From NCBI RefSeq assembly GCF_029360765.1, contig NZ_JARKNA010000001.1, forward strand, positions 558,001 to 622,000: a DNA stretch of 64,000 nucleotides, read 5' to 3'. Position numbers and translations under genes: made by a program. This document shows, piece by piece, positions 23,858-31,971 of the stretch (its first letter is position 1; each line of letters opens with the position of its first letter). Source of the stretch: Terrimonas pollutisoli (GTDB taxonomy: Bacteria; Bacteroidota; Bacteroidia; Chitinophagales; Chitinophagaceae). The notes beneath the pieces are model-generated. The model ran no database searches. It saw only the letters and a program-made list of their open reading frames with translations, and had not been told where the DNA came from.

Positions 23858-24637
23858 TTAAGCGCTTATTTCAGGATAACCCAATAAATAAGTCACTTTC
23901 ATGCCAAATTTGTTTTTGAGGTTTCCTGCCTTCCAGGTAAAAGAATGATTGTTGATTGAATTGGCTATTACTAACAGTTCAGCCGGTTTGTATAACCGCA
24001 TGATAGAAACTACTCCATCCCAAATGGTGCAAAGTGGGATAAGCGGTACCAGGTAAGTGAATATGATCCTGGAAAATCTGAATGGCCTGAAAAATGGAGT
24101 AAAAAGAAAAAAGATAACCGGGTGAAAAATGATAATTCCCAATACTGTAAAAATATTTTTATCACCCCCGTCAAAAACGGCGATTGGTTGCCGGGCTGTT
24201 ACAGCATCCTGCAACACTAGCTTTGCGTGTTCTTTATTGAAATGATGGAAGGCTGAGAAAATGGTCCTTAATCCTTTTAACTCCGGAGGCACGTTCATTG
24301 CATCAACGGGATAACCGGCAAAGTCAATATCTCCGTTGCTTTCTTTTTTAAGAAGATGGAATGCTTCAAAGTTTGGGAATTTATCGGTTAAGATTACCGG
24401 TAAGCTGAGGAAATAAGTGTCGTGGAAATTTTTTTGAATCTTTTTAATTGCTCCGCCACCCCCGGAGCATAAATCAATAATTGTAAAACGTTCAGCATTT
24501 TCCAGTCCTTCCCTGATAATTGTTGTTACCGGATAATAAAAATTGACAGCACTAAGAACGAATCGTAAATAATCCGTCATGCTCTCCCTTAAAAAATCAG
24601 GGAACCAGTCCAGGTCTTCAAATTCAAATAAACGCAT
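23858..24637 (-). CDS. SAM-dependent methyltransferase-like protein
   Basis: A 259-residue protein starting at ATG 24637 (MRLFEFEDLDWFPDFLRE). A class I methyltransferase motif I is visible as IIDLCSGGGGAI, followed by VILTDKFPN (acidic ribose-contact position) and a DAMNVPPELKGLRTIFSAFHHF region. The C-terminal half carries two hydrophobic stretches (TVLGIIIFHPVIFFLFTPFF and ITFTYLVPLIPLC-like), which is unusual and suggests membrane association. The substrate is not known. The frame extends further upstream to 24781, but the conserved protein begins at 24637. Confidence 0.75.
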   Translation of the reverse strand: MRLFEFEDLDWFPDFLRESMTDYLRFVLSAVNFYYPVTTIIREGLENAERFTIIDLCSGGGGAIKKIQKNFHDTYFLSLPVILTDKFPNFEAFHLLKKESNGDIDFAGYPVDAMNVPPELKGLRTIFSAFHHFNKEHAKLVLQDAVTARQPIAVFDGGDKNIFTVLGIIIFHPVIFFLFTPFFRPFRFSRIIFTYLVPLIPLCTIWDGVVSIMRLYKPAELLVIANSINNHSFTWKAGNLKNKFGMKVTYLLGYPEISA

Positions 24638-24788
24638 GGCCTTGAAAAGATAGGCAATTTTAACATCGCAGCTTTTGAGACTATGCTTATTGTACTTAAT
24701 CCAGCTAAAGGAAGTTGTGAGAGGAGTAGTGAAAAGCGAAAATTCAAAAGTTAAAATTATTTCGGAACTATTTCTGTCCACTTAGCAC

Positions 24789-25154
24789 TCACTGTTCCCT
24801 ACATGCTATCCCGATCTCTTTTAATTCTTTTCCCAAAAAATAATTCAATGCGGTTCTCAATATGGCAATGGCGGCGAGTTTCCCAATATCGTTCCAACTG
24901 GGTGCAACAGCAGTGGCTAATACATCAGCACCCAACAACAATTCCAGGGATACAGCCACTGCACTGCCAAATCTTACTCTAAGCCCCTCCAAACCTCCCC
25001 GGTGGGGAGGACTTTTGAAAAACTCCTTTTTAAAAGTAAAACCCACATAACGGTATAATAATTTTAAAACAGCGATGCCGATTATTGTTGCTGCCATTAT
25101 TTCCAGTCCATGACTGATACAAACGGTTATTTTTTTTGCAAATTCTTCCATCAT
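24789..25154 (-). CDS. DUF1622 membrane protein with in-frame repeat
   Basis: A 121-residue DUF1622-type protein: an N-terminal helix (GLEIMAATIIGIAVLKLL), the conserved RVRFGSAVAVSLELLLGADVLATAVAPSW stretch and the final LAAIAILRTALNYFLGKEL. These small inner-membrane proteins have unknown function. Between the first helix and the conserved RVRFG lies KSPPHRGGLEG, encoded by a dispersed palindrome (24976-25012) and absent from the usual family pattern. It lies between the methyltransferase-like and GMC genes on the same strand. Confidence 0.88.
   Translation of the reverse strand: MMEEFAKKITVCISHGLEIMAATIIGIAVLKLLYRYVGFTFKKEFFKSPPHRGGLEGLRVRFGSAVAVSLELLLGADVLATAVAPSWNDIGKLAAIAILRTALNYFLGKELKEIGIACREQ
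24976..25012. repeat. In-frame palindromic repeat in the DUF1622 gene
   Basis: CCCCTCCAAACCTCCCCGG with TGGGGAGGACTT after it is a member of the window's CCCCTCCAAACC / GGAGGGGACTT palindrome family. It is read as SPPHRGGLEG inside the protein. Confidence 0.75.
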
Positions 25155-25199
25155 TTTTTAAGAAAGCCCCATATCCCTTAGCAGGACAGGGGCCCATTA

Positions 25200-25224
25200 A
25201 CCCCTGCCTGACGGCAGGCAGGAA
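25200..25224. repeat. CCTGCCTGACGGCAGGCAGG palindrome
   Basis: An intergenic palindrome between the GMC and DUF1622 genes. A close copy, CTTGCCTGCCGGCAGGCAGG, lies at 56802-56822. It could form a terminator-like hairpin but has no U-tract. Confidence 0.7.
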
Positions 25225-25246
25225 AACCAACTGTTATGAGAGAGCG

Positions 25247-26842
25247 TTAAGAAAGGACACGTTGAAAAGCATTTTGTTTGTCTGCTTTACTTGCTTGTTT
25301 GTTCAGTACCTGGTTGATGATATGATCACCCACCCGCAATGCATTGGCTGCAATAGTCAACGCAGGATTAAAAGCACCACAGCTTGGGAAAAAACTCGCA
25401 TCTACGACATAGAGATTTTCCAGGTCATGGGCTTTGCAATTTATATCCAGCACCGACGAGGATGGATCAGTGCCAAATCGCAAGGTTCCATTCTGGTGAC
25501 TCATGCCACTAATGTCCAGGTCATAGCCACCCCATTTCACATTTTTATAATCCGCATCTTTTTCACCCAATTTTTCAAAAATGCCTTTTAGTTTTTCTTT
25601 TAATTTTTCGTAAGCGGTATAATTATTCCGGGTGTAATTCACCTGGATGTTTCCATCATCCCGAAGGGAGACACGATTGTCGGGACCAGGAAGATCTTCC
25701 GCCGTTAACCAAAAATCAATACTCATCTCTTTGAGTTCTTCGTAAGTTTTGCCCGGGAATAATGTTTCGCCCATCCATAATATTGTGTCGGGATCGTTTC
25801 TTCCCATCAACTGTATTTCGCCCAGGGGGTATTCGCTGTCATCAGCACCGTGATAAAAATCGGCGAGGCCTAAACTTTTTTGAAAGACACAATCATTTTT
25901 CTTTTTGGTAAAAGCCACCAGGCAGCCGTTGTGATGCAACATCAGGTTTCTTCCCACCTGGTCTGATGAATTGGCCAATCCTGTTGGATGTTTTGCATTG
26001 GCACTGCGCAATAACAAAGCAGCGGAGTTCACCGCGCCACAAGCCACGATCACTATGTCGGCATTAAATACAATGCGTTCGCCTTTTACATCGGCAATCA
26101 CTTTGGTTATTTTAGTTCCTTCTTCATTTGTATCAAGCTTTTCCACGTAAGCATGGGTGAGTAGCGTAACATTTTTATTCATCAATGCGGGACGCAGGCA
26201 TCTTACCTGTCCATCGGCTTTGCTGTCGGTGAGATCAGGAAAGCCATCAAAATTTTCCAATACCAGTGGTGCTTCCGTTTCCGTATAGTCCTGTGGCAGC
26301 CGCACACCCATTGGCAGGGGAAAAGGTTTTAATCCCAGTGTTTTCATTTTTTGTTCCAGGTCCATGATCAATGGCTCATAGGGCAGTGGTGGTAATGGAT
26401 ATTCACTATTGGCAGGCGGCTCGCTGGGATCAACACCTCTTTTGCCATGAACACTGTATAACTGCTCGGCCTGGGTATAATAATTTTCCAGCGTAGGATA
26501 ACCAAATGGCCAGGCAGGCGAGGTACCGCCATAATGTTGTACTTCTTCAAAGTCAGATTCACGGAAGCGGAATAAAGCAGCGCCATACATTTTGCTATTG
26601 CCACCAACATTATAATGGATATAAGGTTTGAAAGGCTTGCTATCTTTATCATACCAATCTTCTTTGGGGCGATAGCGTCCCAGTGTTACCACTTCATGCG
26701 GATCCCAGTTTTGTTTTTCTTTGGGAATAAAGCCACCTCTTTCCAGTATCAAAATTTTTTTGCCGGTCGGCGCCAGTTTATAAGCCATGGTGCTGCCACC
26801 GCTACCGGTGCCAATGATGATGATATCGTAATGGTTGATCAT
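25247..26842 (-). CDS. GMC-family oxidoreductase
   Basis: A 531-residue FAD-dependent oxidoreductase starting at ATG 26842. The dinucleotide-binding motif GTGSGGSTMAYKLAPTGKKI is near the N-terminus, the GMC FAD-contact region is in HYNVGGNSKMYGAALFRF, ACGAVNSAALLLRSA forms the second signature, and the catalytic C-terminal His/Asn region is in GMSHQNGTLRFG and CGAFNPALTIAANALRV. It oxidises alcohols or sugars in this family; the substrate is unknown. It is divergent from the YHS gene at 27036 with about 190 bases between. No signal peptide is apparent. Confidence 0.92.
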   Translation of the reverse strand: MINHYDIIIIGTGSGGSTMAYKLAPTGKKILILERGGFIPKEKQNWDPHEVVTLGRYRPKEDWYDKDSKPFKPYIHYNVGGNSKMYGAALFRFRESDFEEVQHYGGTSPAWPFGYPTLENYYTQAEQLYSVHGKRGVDPSEPPANSEYPLPPLPYEPLIMDLEQKMKTLGLKPFPLPMGVRLPQDYTETEAPLVLENFDGFPDLTDSKADGQVRCLRPALMNKNVTLLTHAYVEKLDTNEEGTKITKVIADVKGERIVFNADIVIVACGAVNSAALLLRSANAKHPTGLANSSDQVGRNLMLHHNGCLVAFTKKKNDCVFQKSLGLADFYHGADDSEYPLGEIQLMGRNDPDTILWMGETLFPGKTYEELKEMSIDFWLTAEDLPGPDNRVSLRDDGNIQVNYTRNNYTAYEKLKEKLKGIFEKLGEKDADYKNVKWGGYDLDISGMSHQNGTLRFGTDPSSSVLDINCKAHDLENLYVVDASFFPSCGAFNPALTIAANALRVGDHIINQVLNKQASKADKQNAFQRVLS

Positions 26843-27035
26843 ATTTGAAGTTTGAGATTTGAAGTTTTCATTTCTTCTGTTGATACAAAGAGAAGATGAA
26901 AACAAAAAAATCTTTGTCGGGCAAGTGACGGAAAATTTTTATTACCCGAATCCACGGCATAATGTGGACAGAAGTGTCAGTTCTTTTACAATTGGCGCCG
27001 CGGCTCCTGATCAACTTTGGTTAAAATTTGATTGT

Positions 27036-27479
27036 ATGAACAAAATAAAGTGGTTACTCATTCTTACCCTGTTGGCAAATCTTTCTTTGCAGGCGCAACG
27101 ATCTGCTACATTTATTGAGTCTGGAAAAGCGATCCGCGGTTATGACCCTGTTGCTTATTTTACCCAAAGCAAAGCGGTGAAAGGAAATGATAAACTCATT
27201 TACCAATGGAATAATGCCAGCTGGCATTTTTCTTCGGCGGAAAACCTGGAGCTTTTTAAGACAAACCCCGAAAAATATGCGCCGCAATACGGTGGCTATT
27301 GCGCCTATGGGTTATCGAATGGCTACAAAGCACCGACTTCTGCTGATGCATGGACTATTGAGAACGGAAAACTTTATCTCAATTATAATTTAAAAGTAAG
27401 AGAGGAGTGGAACAAAGACCGGCAACAGAGAATTGAAAAGGCTGATAAGAACTGGCCGGAAGTAAAGGATAAGGGATAG
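27036..27479 (+). CDS. Exported single-YHS-domain protein
   Basis: A 147-residue protein starting at ATG 27036 with a signal peptide (WLLILTLLANLSLQAQ) and one complete YHS unit: IRGYDPVAYFTQSKAVKG, FSSAENLELF, YAPQYGGYCAYGLSNG and IENGKLYLNYN, ending WNKDRQQRIEKADKNWPEV. It is the shortest and most canonical of the three YHS proteins in the window. It is divergent from the GMC oxidoreductase, and a shared control region is likely. YHS domains are associated with metal or redox functions; the precise role is unknown. Confidence 0.9.
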   Translation: MNKIKWLLILTLLANLSLQAQRSATFIESGKAIRGYDPVAYFTQSKAVKGNDKLIYQWNNASWHFSSAENLELFKTNPEKYAPQYGGYCAYGLSNGYKAPTSADAWTIENGKLYLNYNLKVREEWNKDRQQRIEKADKNWPEVKDKG

Positions 27480-27594
27480 GCTAAAAAAAATGTCACTTCA
27501 ATTTTCCCGGGTGGTGAGTTTATAACGGAAAAGGTTAGAACAAAATCATAAATTACATGGCTGTAAATTTTTGCCGGCGCATTTCCAAGTTTCG

Positions 27595-27700
27595 TTATCC
27601 TAAGAATAGCTATGTGCTAATATCTATGTGCCTGTGTTTCTATTGTGGTTAAAATTTTTTACCACATCGGCATAGAGAAAACATAAGTGTTCACATAGAC
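27595..27700. repeat. Hairpin-rich repeat region between YHS and Nudix genes
   Basis: TGTGGT (27644-27649) and ACCACA (27661-27666) flank an A/T core, giving a strong hairpin, with CTATGTG/CACATAG-type repeats on both sides. It may terminate the YHS transcript. No gene is seen in the 284-base gap. Confidence 0.5.
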
Positions 27701-27763
27701 TGGTAGTTAGTGAAACTTTTAAATGCGCTGCTTAACCCCTGCAACTATAAATAACCCTTCCTG

Positions 27764-28342
27764 ATGAATGAAAAAGTAAAGATCATTAGCACTGAAATTC
27801 TTTCCAGCAACTGGTATACGCTCAAAAAACTCACTTATCAAATTCAAAAAACCAATGGGGATCTGCAAACGCAGCAGCGGGAAGCTTATGACCGTGGCAA
27901 TGGCGCTACCATCCTGCTCTATAATAAAGAAAAGAGAACGGTGATACTGACCCGCCAGTTTCGGCTGCCTACTTTTATCAATGGCAATGAAACCGGCATG
28001 CTGATAGAAGCATGTGCTGGTTTGCTGGACCAGGATAACCCGGAAGATTGCGTCCGCCGGGAAACCGAAGAGGAAACTGGTTATAAAGTATCGGATGTCC
28101 GCAAGATATTTGAAGCCTATATGTCACCGGGTTCGGTAACGGAACTGATCTATTTTTTCATCGCCGAATATTCACCGCTGATGAAAGTGCACGATGGCGG
28201 CGGGATGGAACATGAACAGGAAGATATTGAAGTGCTGGAGCTGTCGATGGACAAGGCCTATGATATGATCAGCAACGGTGAGATCAAAGACGGAAAAACG
28301 ATCATGCTTTTACAGTATGCAAAGTTGAATAATATTGTTTGA
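27764..28342 (+). CDS. nudK: Nudix hydrolase, GDP-mannose pyrophosphatase NudK-type
   Basis: A 192-residue Nudix protein. The Nudix box spans GLLDQDNPEDCVRRETEEETGYKV (GX5EX7REUXEEXGU form), with EACAG just before it. The start (KVKIISTEILSSNWYTLKKLTYQ), the YDRGNGATILLYN and TVILTRQFRLPTF segments and the EAYMSPGSVTELIYFFIAEY region match NudK, which hydrolyses GDP-mannose to GMP and mannose-1-phosphate with Mg2+. It lies 36 bases before a PhzF-family gene on the same strand. Confidence 0.9.
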   Translation: MNEKVKIISTEILSSNWYTLKKLTYQIQKTNGDLQTQQREAYDRGNGATILLYNKEKRTVILTRQFRLPTFINGNETGMLIEACAGLLDQDNPEDCVRRETEEETGYKVSDVRKIFEAYMSPGSVTELIYFFIAEYSPLMKVHDGGGMEHEQEDIEVLELSMDKAYDMISNGEIKDGKTIMLLQYAKLNNIV

Positions 28343-28378
28343 AGCAATCAAAAGGACGACAATTAAAAATTTTGGAAC

Positions 28379-29167
28379 ATGAAACTAAATTACTACCAGG
28401 TTGACGCTTTTACCGATGCCATCTTTGGCGGTAATCCAGCTTGCGTCGTACCGCTGGATGAATGGTTGCCTGGTGAACTGCTGCTGAAGATTGCGAAAGA
28501 AAACGCTGTTCCGGAAACCGCTTTTTTTATACCTTCTGGCGATGCATTTGCATTAAGATGGTTCACCCCGGAGATCGAAATGGATCTCTGCGGCCATGCC
28601 ACACTGGCGACCGCTCATGTTTTAAAGCAACATCTTTCGCTGGAAAGTGGCAAGATTATTTTTCAGTCGAAAAGCGGTGAATTGCAGGTGACGATAGCAA
28701 ATGAATTGTATACGCTGGACTTTCCATCGCGGATGCCGGTGCGGGCAGCATTGCCGGCTATCATTCAAGCTTCATTGAGTGTACAACCTGCGGAAACCTG
28801 GCTGTCGAGGGATTATATGCTGGTGTATGAAAATGAACAGGCAATCAGGGAGATTCAAATAAACAGGCAGGTATTGGACCAGGTTAACCTCGATCCCGGT
28901 GGCATCATCATTACAGCTAAAGGTGAACAATGTGATTTCGTATCTCGTTTTTTTGTACCACAGGCTTCCATCTTTGAGGACCCGGTTACGGGTTCGTCGC
29001 ATTGTAGCCTGATACCTTACTGGAGCAAAAGATTGGGTAAGACAAAAATGACAGCCCGCCAACTTTCTGAAAGAGGAGGCAAGTTATCTTGTGAGGATAA
29101 AGGAGACCGGGTATTGATTGCCGGCCATGCGAGAACTTATTCGATGGGAACATTGTGGACGGAATGA
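28379..29167 (+). CDS. PhzF-family isomerase/epimerase
   Basis: A 262-residue PhzF/YddE-type protein. The N-terminal YYQVDAFTDAIFGGNPACVV and the active-site region AKENAVPETAFF (catalytic Glu) are typical, as are MDLCGHATLATAHVL and the C-terminal EDPVTGSSHCSL phosphate/substrate loop and RGGKLSC. The fold resembles diaminopimelate epimerase. The substrate is unknown and no phenazine genes are present. It is probably co-transcribed with the Nudix gene upstream. Confidence 0.93.
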   Translation: MKLNYYQVDAFTDAIFGGNPACVVPLDEWLPGELLLKIAKENAVPETAFFIPSGDAFALRWFTPEIEMDLCGHATLATAHVLKQHLSLESGKIIFQSKSGELQVTIANELYTLDFPSRMPVRAALPAIIQASLSVQPAETWLSRDYMLVYENEQAIREIQINRQVLDQVNLDPGGIIITAKGEQCDFVSRFFVPQASIFEDPVTGSSHCSLIPYWSKRLGKTKMTARQLSERGGKLSCEDKGDRVLIAGHARTYSMGTLWTE

Positions 29168-29248
29168 GGTTGTTTTTGTTATGAATAAGAGGGATAGTTG
29201 TTATGTTTGGGGTAAAAAATACGGACACCCCGGCGTCAGCAGCATCTC

Positions 29249-29824
29249 ATGAGACTAGTCATCATAATTTCAGTTTTCTCTTTCTTGATTTCTTGCAGTT
29301 GGAAGAAATATCCAGCAGAGAAGTACACAATTTCCAAACGGCATAGAGATTTGATATCTTCTTACAAAGTGGGCGATACATTGAAATTTAAGAACAGCAA
29401 AGGAAACCTTGCTCTCTACTTAATTCCCAGGATCGATTCTTCACTACATAATGAACGAGGATTCTTTATGAATGCAAGAGAGTATAAAGACATTTCAATC
29501 GCTTGTCATGAAATAACAAATCCAAGAAGAGGGTATGATGACTATAGCCTCATTTTGATAACGAAATATCCTGACGAAGATTCAATATATTTCAATTTAC
29601 GATTGAAAGACTTTTACGGGATAAACCCAGGTGACCAGTTTTGCCATAACAAGGATACGGTGATTGTTAACGACTTTTCATTTTCAAATTATTACTCGTT
29701 TCGACCGTATAATTATGCACAGCAAAAAGATTCTAACTCTATTGCAAAAATTTATATGACCAACGATCAAGGCATTGTTGCTTATCAGTACGTGAATGGA
29801 GAATGGTGGACAAAGGTAAAATGA
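29249..29824 (+). CDS. Hypothetical lipoprotein
   Basis: A 191-residue protein with a lipoprotein signal (VIIISVFSFLISCSW; lipobox LISC). The mature part is beta-rich with many Tyr and Asp residues and a segment MTNDQGIVAYQYVNGEWW near the end. No family is recognised. It follows PhzF by 81 bases and ends 62 bases from the convergent debranching-enzyme gene. Confidence 0.75.
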   Translation: MRLVIIISVFSFLISCSWKKYPAEKYTISKRHRDLISSYKVGDTLKFKNSKGNLALYLIPRIDSSLHNERGFFMNAREYKDISIACHEITNPRRGYDDYSLILITKYPDEDSIYFNLRLKDFYGINPGDQFCHNKDTVIVNDFSFSNYYSFRPYNYAQQKDSNSIAKIYMTNDQGIVAYQYVNGEWWTKVK

Positions 29825-29886
29825 ATGCTCACTTGCCTAGTAGTCAACGATTATTTGTGCAACCTTATGCAGGCAATAGTTTCCTT

Positions 29887-31944
29887 TCACACTTCCTCTA
29901 CTTCCACTTTCATCTTTGCTTCTTCCATTTTACTTTCATACAAACGATATTGCTTTATCACTCTCAACACTTCTGCTACACCCCAGGCCTGGGCTACGCA
30001 ACCCCGTGGATGATGCGGTGGGGCAGCATCAAATATTTCAGACACGGAACCAATACATCCTTCCGCCAGGTGATAACTGAAGTCTGCGATTATTTTTTTG
30101 GCTTTGCTTTTTCCCATCAATCCATCTAATCCCACAAATTCCGGTACAGACATGATCGCATCTACATAAGGACCCAACAGCCAGCTCCACACAGTGCCCT
30201 GGTGGTACGCTGAATCCCGGTGCCATTGATCGCCGCCATACTTAGGTATATAATGAACGTCTTCAGCCGGTAAACTTCTTAAACCGACAGGTGTGTACAA
30301 TTTTTCTTCCACCACCTGCAGTACTGACCTGGCTTTTTCTCCTTCTATCAAAGCAAAGGGCAGGCTGATCGCCAATAGTTGATTGGGTCTTAAAGTCGCA
30401 TCTGGTTCACCGTTTTCATCGATGACATCGTATAAATAATTGCCTGTTTCATTCCAGAATTGACGGTTGAAACTGTCTTTGGCTTTTTCAGCACTGAGAT
30501 TTACCACAATGGCATCATGCTCCTGTTGATTGAGCCGTAATAATTCAGCAAATATTTTTAGTGCATTGTACCAAAGAGCCTGTATCTCCACGGCCTTGCC
30601 CATTCTGGGTGTTACTACCCAGTCGCCGATCCTCGCATCCATCCAGGTCAATTGTTGTCCCTCTTCTCCAGCATACAATAAACCGTCGGTGTCCACTTTG
30701 ATATTATACCTTGTGCCTTTGAAATGCCAGTCAATGATCTCTTTTAATACCGGTAATATTTCGTTTAAGATAAACTCGTTGTCCCCGGTAGCCTGCAGGT
30801 ATTTATAGGTGGCTACAAAATACCACAGCGTTCCATCCACATTGTTGTATTCCGGCTCTTCACCATTATCCTGGAAGCGGTTGGGCAGCATGCCGCGACC
30901 TGTATTTTTTGCAAAAGCCAATAAGATTTTCCTGGCATCTTCATAACGTCCGGTACTGAGACAGAGGCCTGGCAAACTGATCATGGTATCACGTCCCCAA
31001 TCAGTAAACCAATGATAGCCGGCGATGATGGTGGCGGCCTCCCCTAAATCCCCTCCCATGGAGGGGACTTGCGAAGACTCCGCTATTTGTATTCTGCGTT
31101 TTACAATGAATTGATCAGCGGCGAGTACTAATTGCTTTATTGTTGCATCATCCGGTTGATCGGTGAGTAGTAATTCTCTTCGCTGCCTTTCTTTTTCCAT
31201 CAGCTCATCAGCATTACGACTTGCCGGGTTTTCTGTAGATACGATAATGCTCAACGAATCACCCTCCTGTAATGAGATGGAAAGAATTCCATGATTGAAA
31301 AGATCTTCCGTGTAATCCAGGCCACGGTATTGCTCTACGCTATATTGAAACTGGTTGAACCATCGCGGTGAATGCTGGTAAGCAGCACCGGGCATTTGAA
31401 TATATAAATTTGTTTTACCATCCGGCACTACATGCAATAACCCATTATCAAAATTTGCATCCCAATGCATTTGAGGACCTGCCTGCTGCAGTGAATGGTA
31501 TCCTCTTGCTGCAACGAGCGGTAAGAGTTCCATGGTGAACGATCCCGGTGCCTGCAACACATCATAACGAATAACGATAGTATTCTCGCCGTGTATCATC
31601 CCGATTGCCTTTTTCAAACGGATACCATTTATCTCATATGTCCATTCCGGAAAAATTTGCCTGCTAAAAAGGCTGAGATACTGATGACCTTTCGGGTGTA
31701 TGATATTATCCGGGTAAAGATTGGTACCCAATTCAATTCTTTCTTCGCCGACTATAATGATTTCATCCAGTTTGGAAAGTAAAACCATTCGCTCTGTCGG
31801 TGGCACAATGGCGGCTACCAGCAAGCCATGATAGCGGCGGGTATTGCAGCCGATAATCGATGATCCCGACCAGCCACCGAGCCCGTTTGTTTCCAGCCAC
31901 TCGGCCCCCTCCAAACCTTTTTGAAAATCATAAATGAATTTCAT
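29887..31944 (-). CDS. Glycogen debranching enzyme-type amylo-alpha-1,6-glucosidase
   Basis: A 685-residue protein with a GDE N-terminal domain (EWLETNGLGGWSGSSIIGCNTRRYHGLLVA) and a C-terminal (alpha/alpha)6 glucosidase domain (IAGYHWFTDWGRDTMISLPGLCL, GMLPNRFQD, NNVDGTLWYFVA, YHQGTVWSWLLGPYV). By family it removes alpha-1,6 branches from glycogen-like glucan. A dispersed repeat is inserted in frame as VPSMGGDLGEA just before the catalytic-domain IAGYHWF motif. It lies 27 bases after the GH63-like gene and belongs to the glucan block. Confidence 0.93.
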   Translation of the reverse strand: MKFIYDFQKGLEGAEWLETNGLGGWSGSSIIGCNTRRYHGLLVAAIVPPTERMVLLSKLDEIIIVGEERIELGTNLYPDNIIHPKGHQYLSLFSRQIFPEWTYEINGIRLKKAIGMIHGENTIVIRYDVLQAPGSFTMELLPLVAARGYHSLQQAGPQMHWDANFDNGLLHVVPDGKTNLYIQMPGAAYQHSPRWFNQFQYSVEQYRGLDYTEDLFNHGILSISLQEGDSLSIIVSTENPASRNADELMEKERQRRELLLTDQPDDATIKQLVLAADQFIVKRRIQIAESSQVPSMGGDLGEAATIIAGYHWFTDWGRDTMISLPGLCLSTGRYEDARKILLAFAKNTGRGMLPNRFQDNGEEPEYNNVDGTLWYFVATYKYLQATGDNEFILNEILPVLKEIIDWHFKGTRYNIKVDTDGLLYAGEEGQQLTWMDARIGDWVVTPRMGKAVEIQALWYNALKIFAELLRLNQQEHDAIVVNLSAEKAKDSFNRQFWNETGNYLYDVIDENGEPDATLRPNQLLAISLPFALIEGEKARSVLQVVEEKLYTPVGLRSLPAEDVHYIPKYGGDQWHRDSAYHQGTVWSWLLGPYVDAIMSVPEFVGLDGLMGKSKAKKIIADFSYHLAEGCIGSVSEIFDAAPPHHPRGCVAQAWGVAEVLRVIKQYRLYESKMEEAKMKVEVEEV
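31038..31073. repeat. In-frame palindromic repeat in the debranching enzyme gene
   Basis: CCTCCCCTAAATCCCCTCC then CATGGAGGGGACTT is nearly identical to the copy at 17328 in the S8 protease gene. It is read as VPSMGGDLGEA, and the reading frame is kept. Confidence 0.8.
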
Positions 31945-31971
31945 CTTCTAAATTTTATGCTGAGAAGAAAA

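Noticed and set aside
25136..25591. 151-codon plus-strand frame over the end of the GMC gene
   Set aside because: It covers the conserved C-terminus of the GMC oxidoreductase on the other strand.
31903..31925. GGCCCCCTCCAAACC in the N-terminus of the debranching enzyme (FQKGLEGAEW) as another repeat insertion
   Set aside because: Only half of a palindrome is present and the position is part of the normal family start, so I could not separate it from native sequence.
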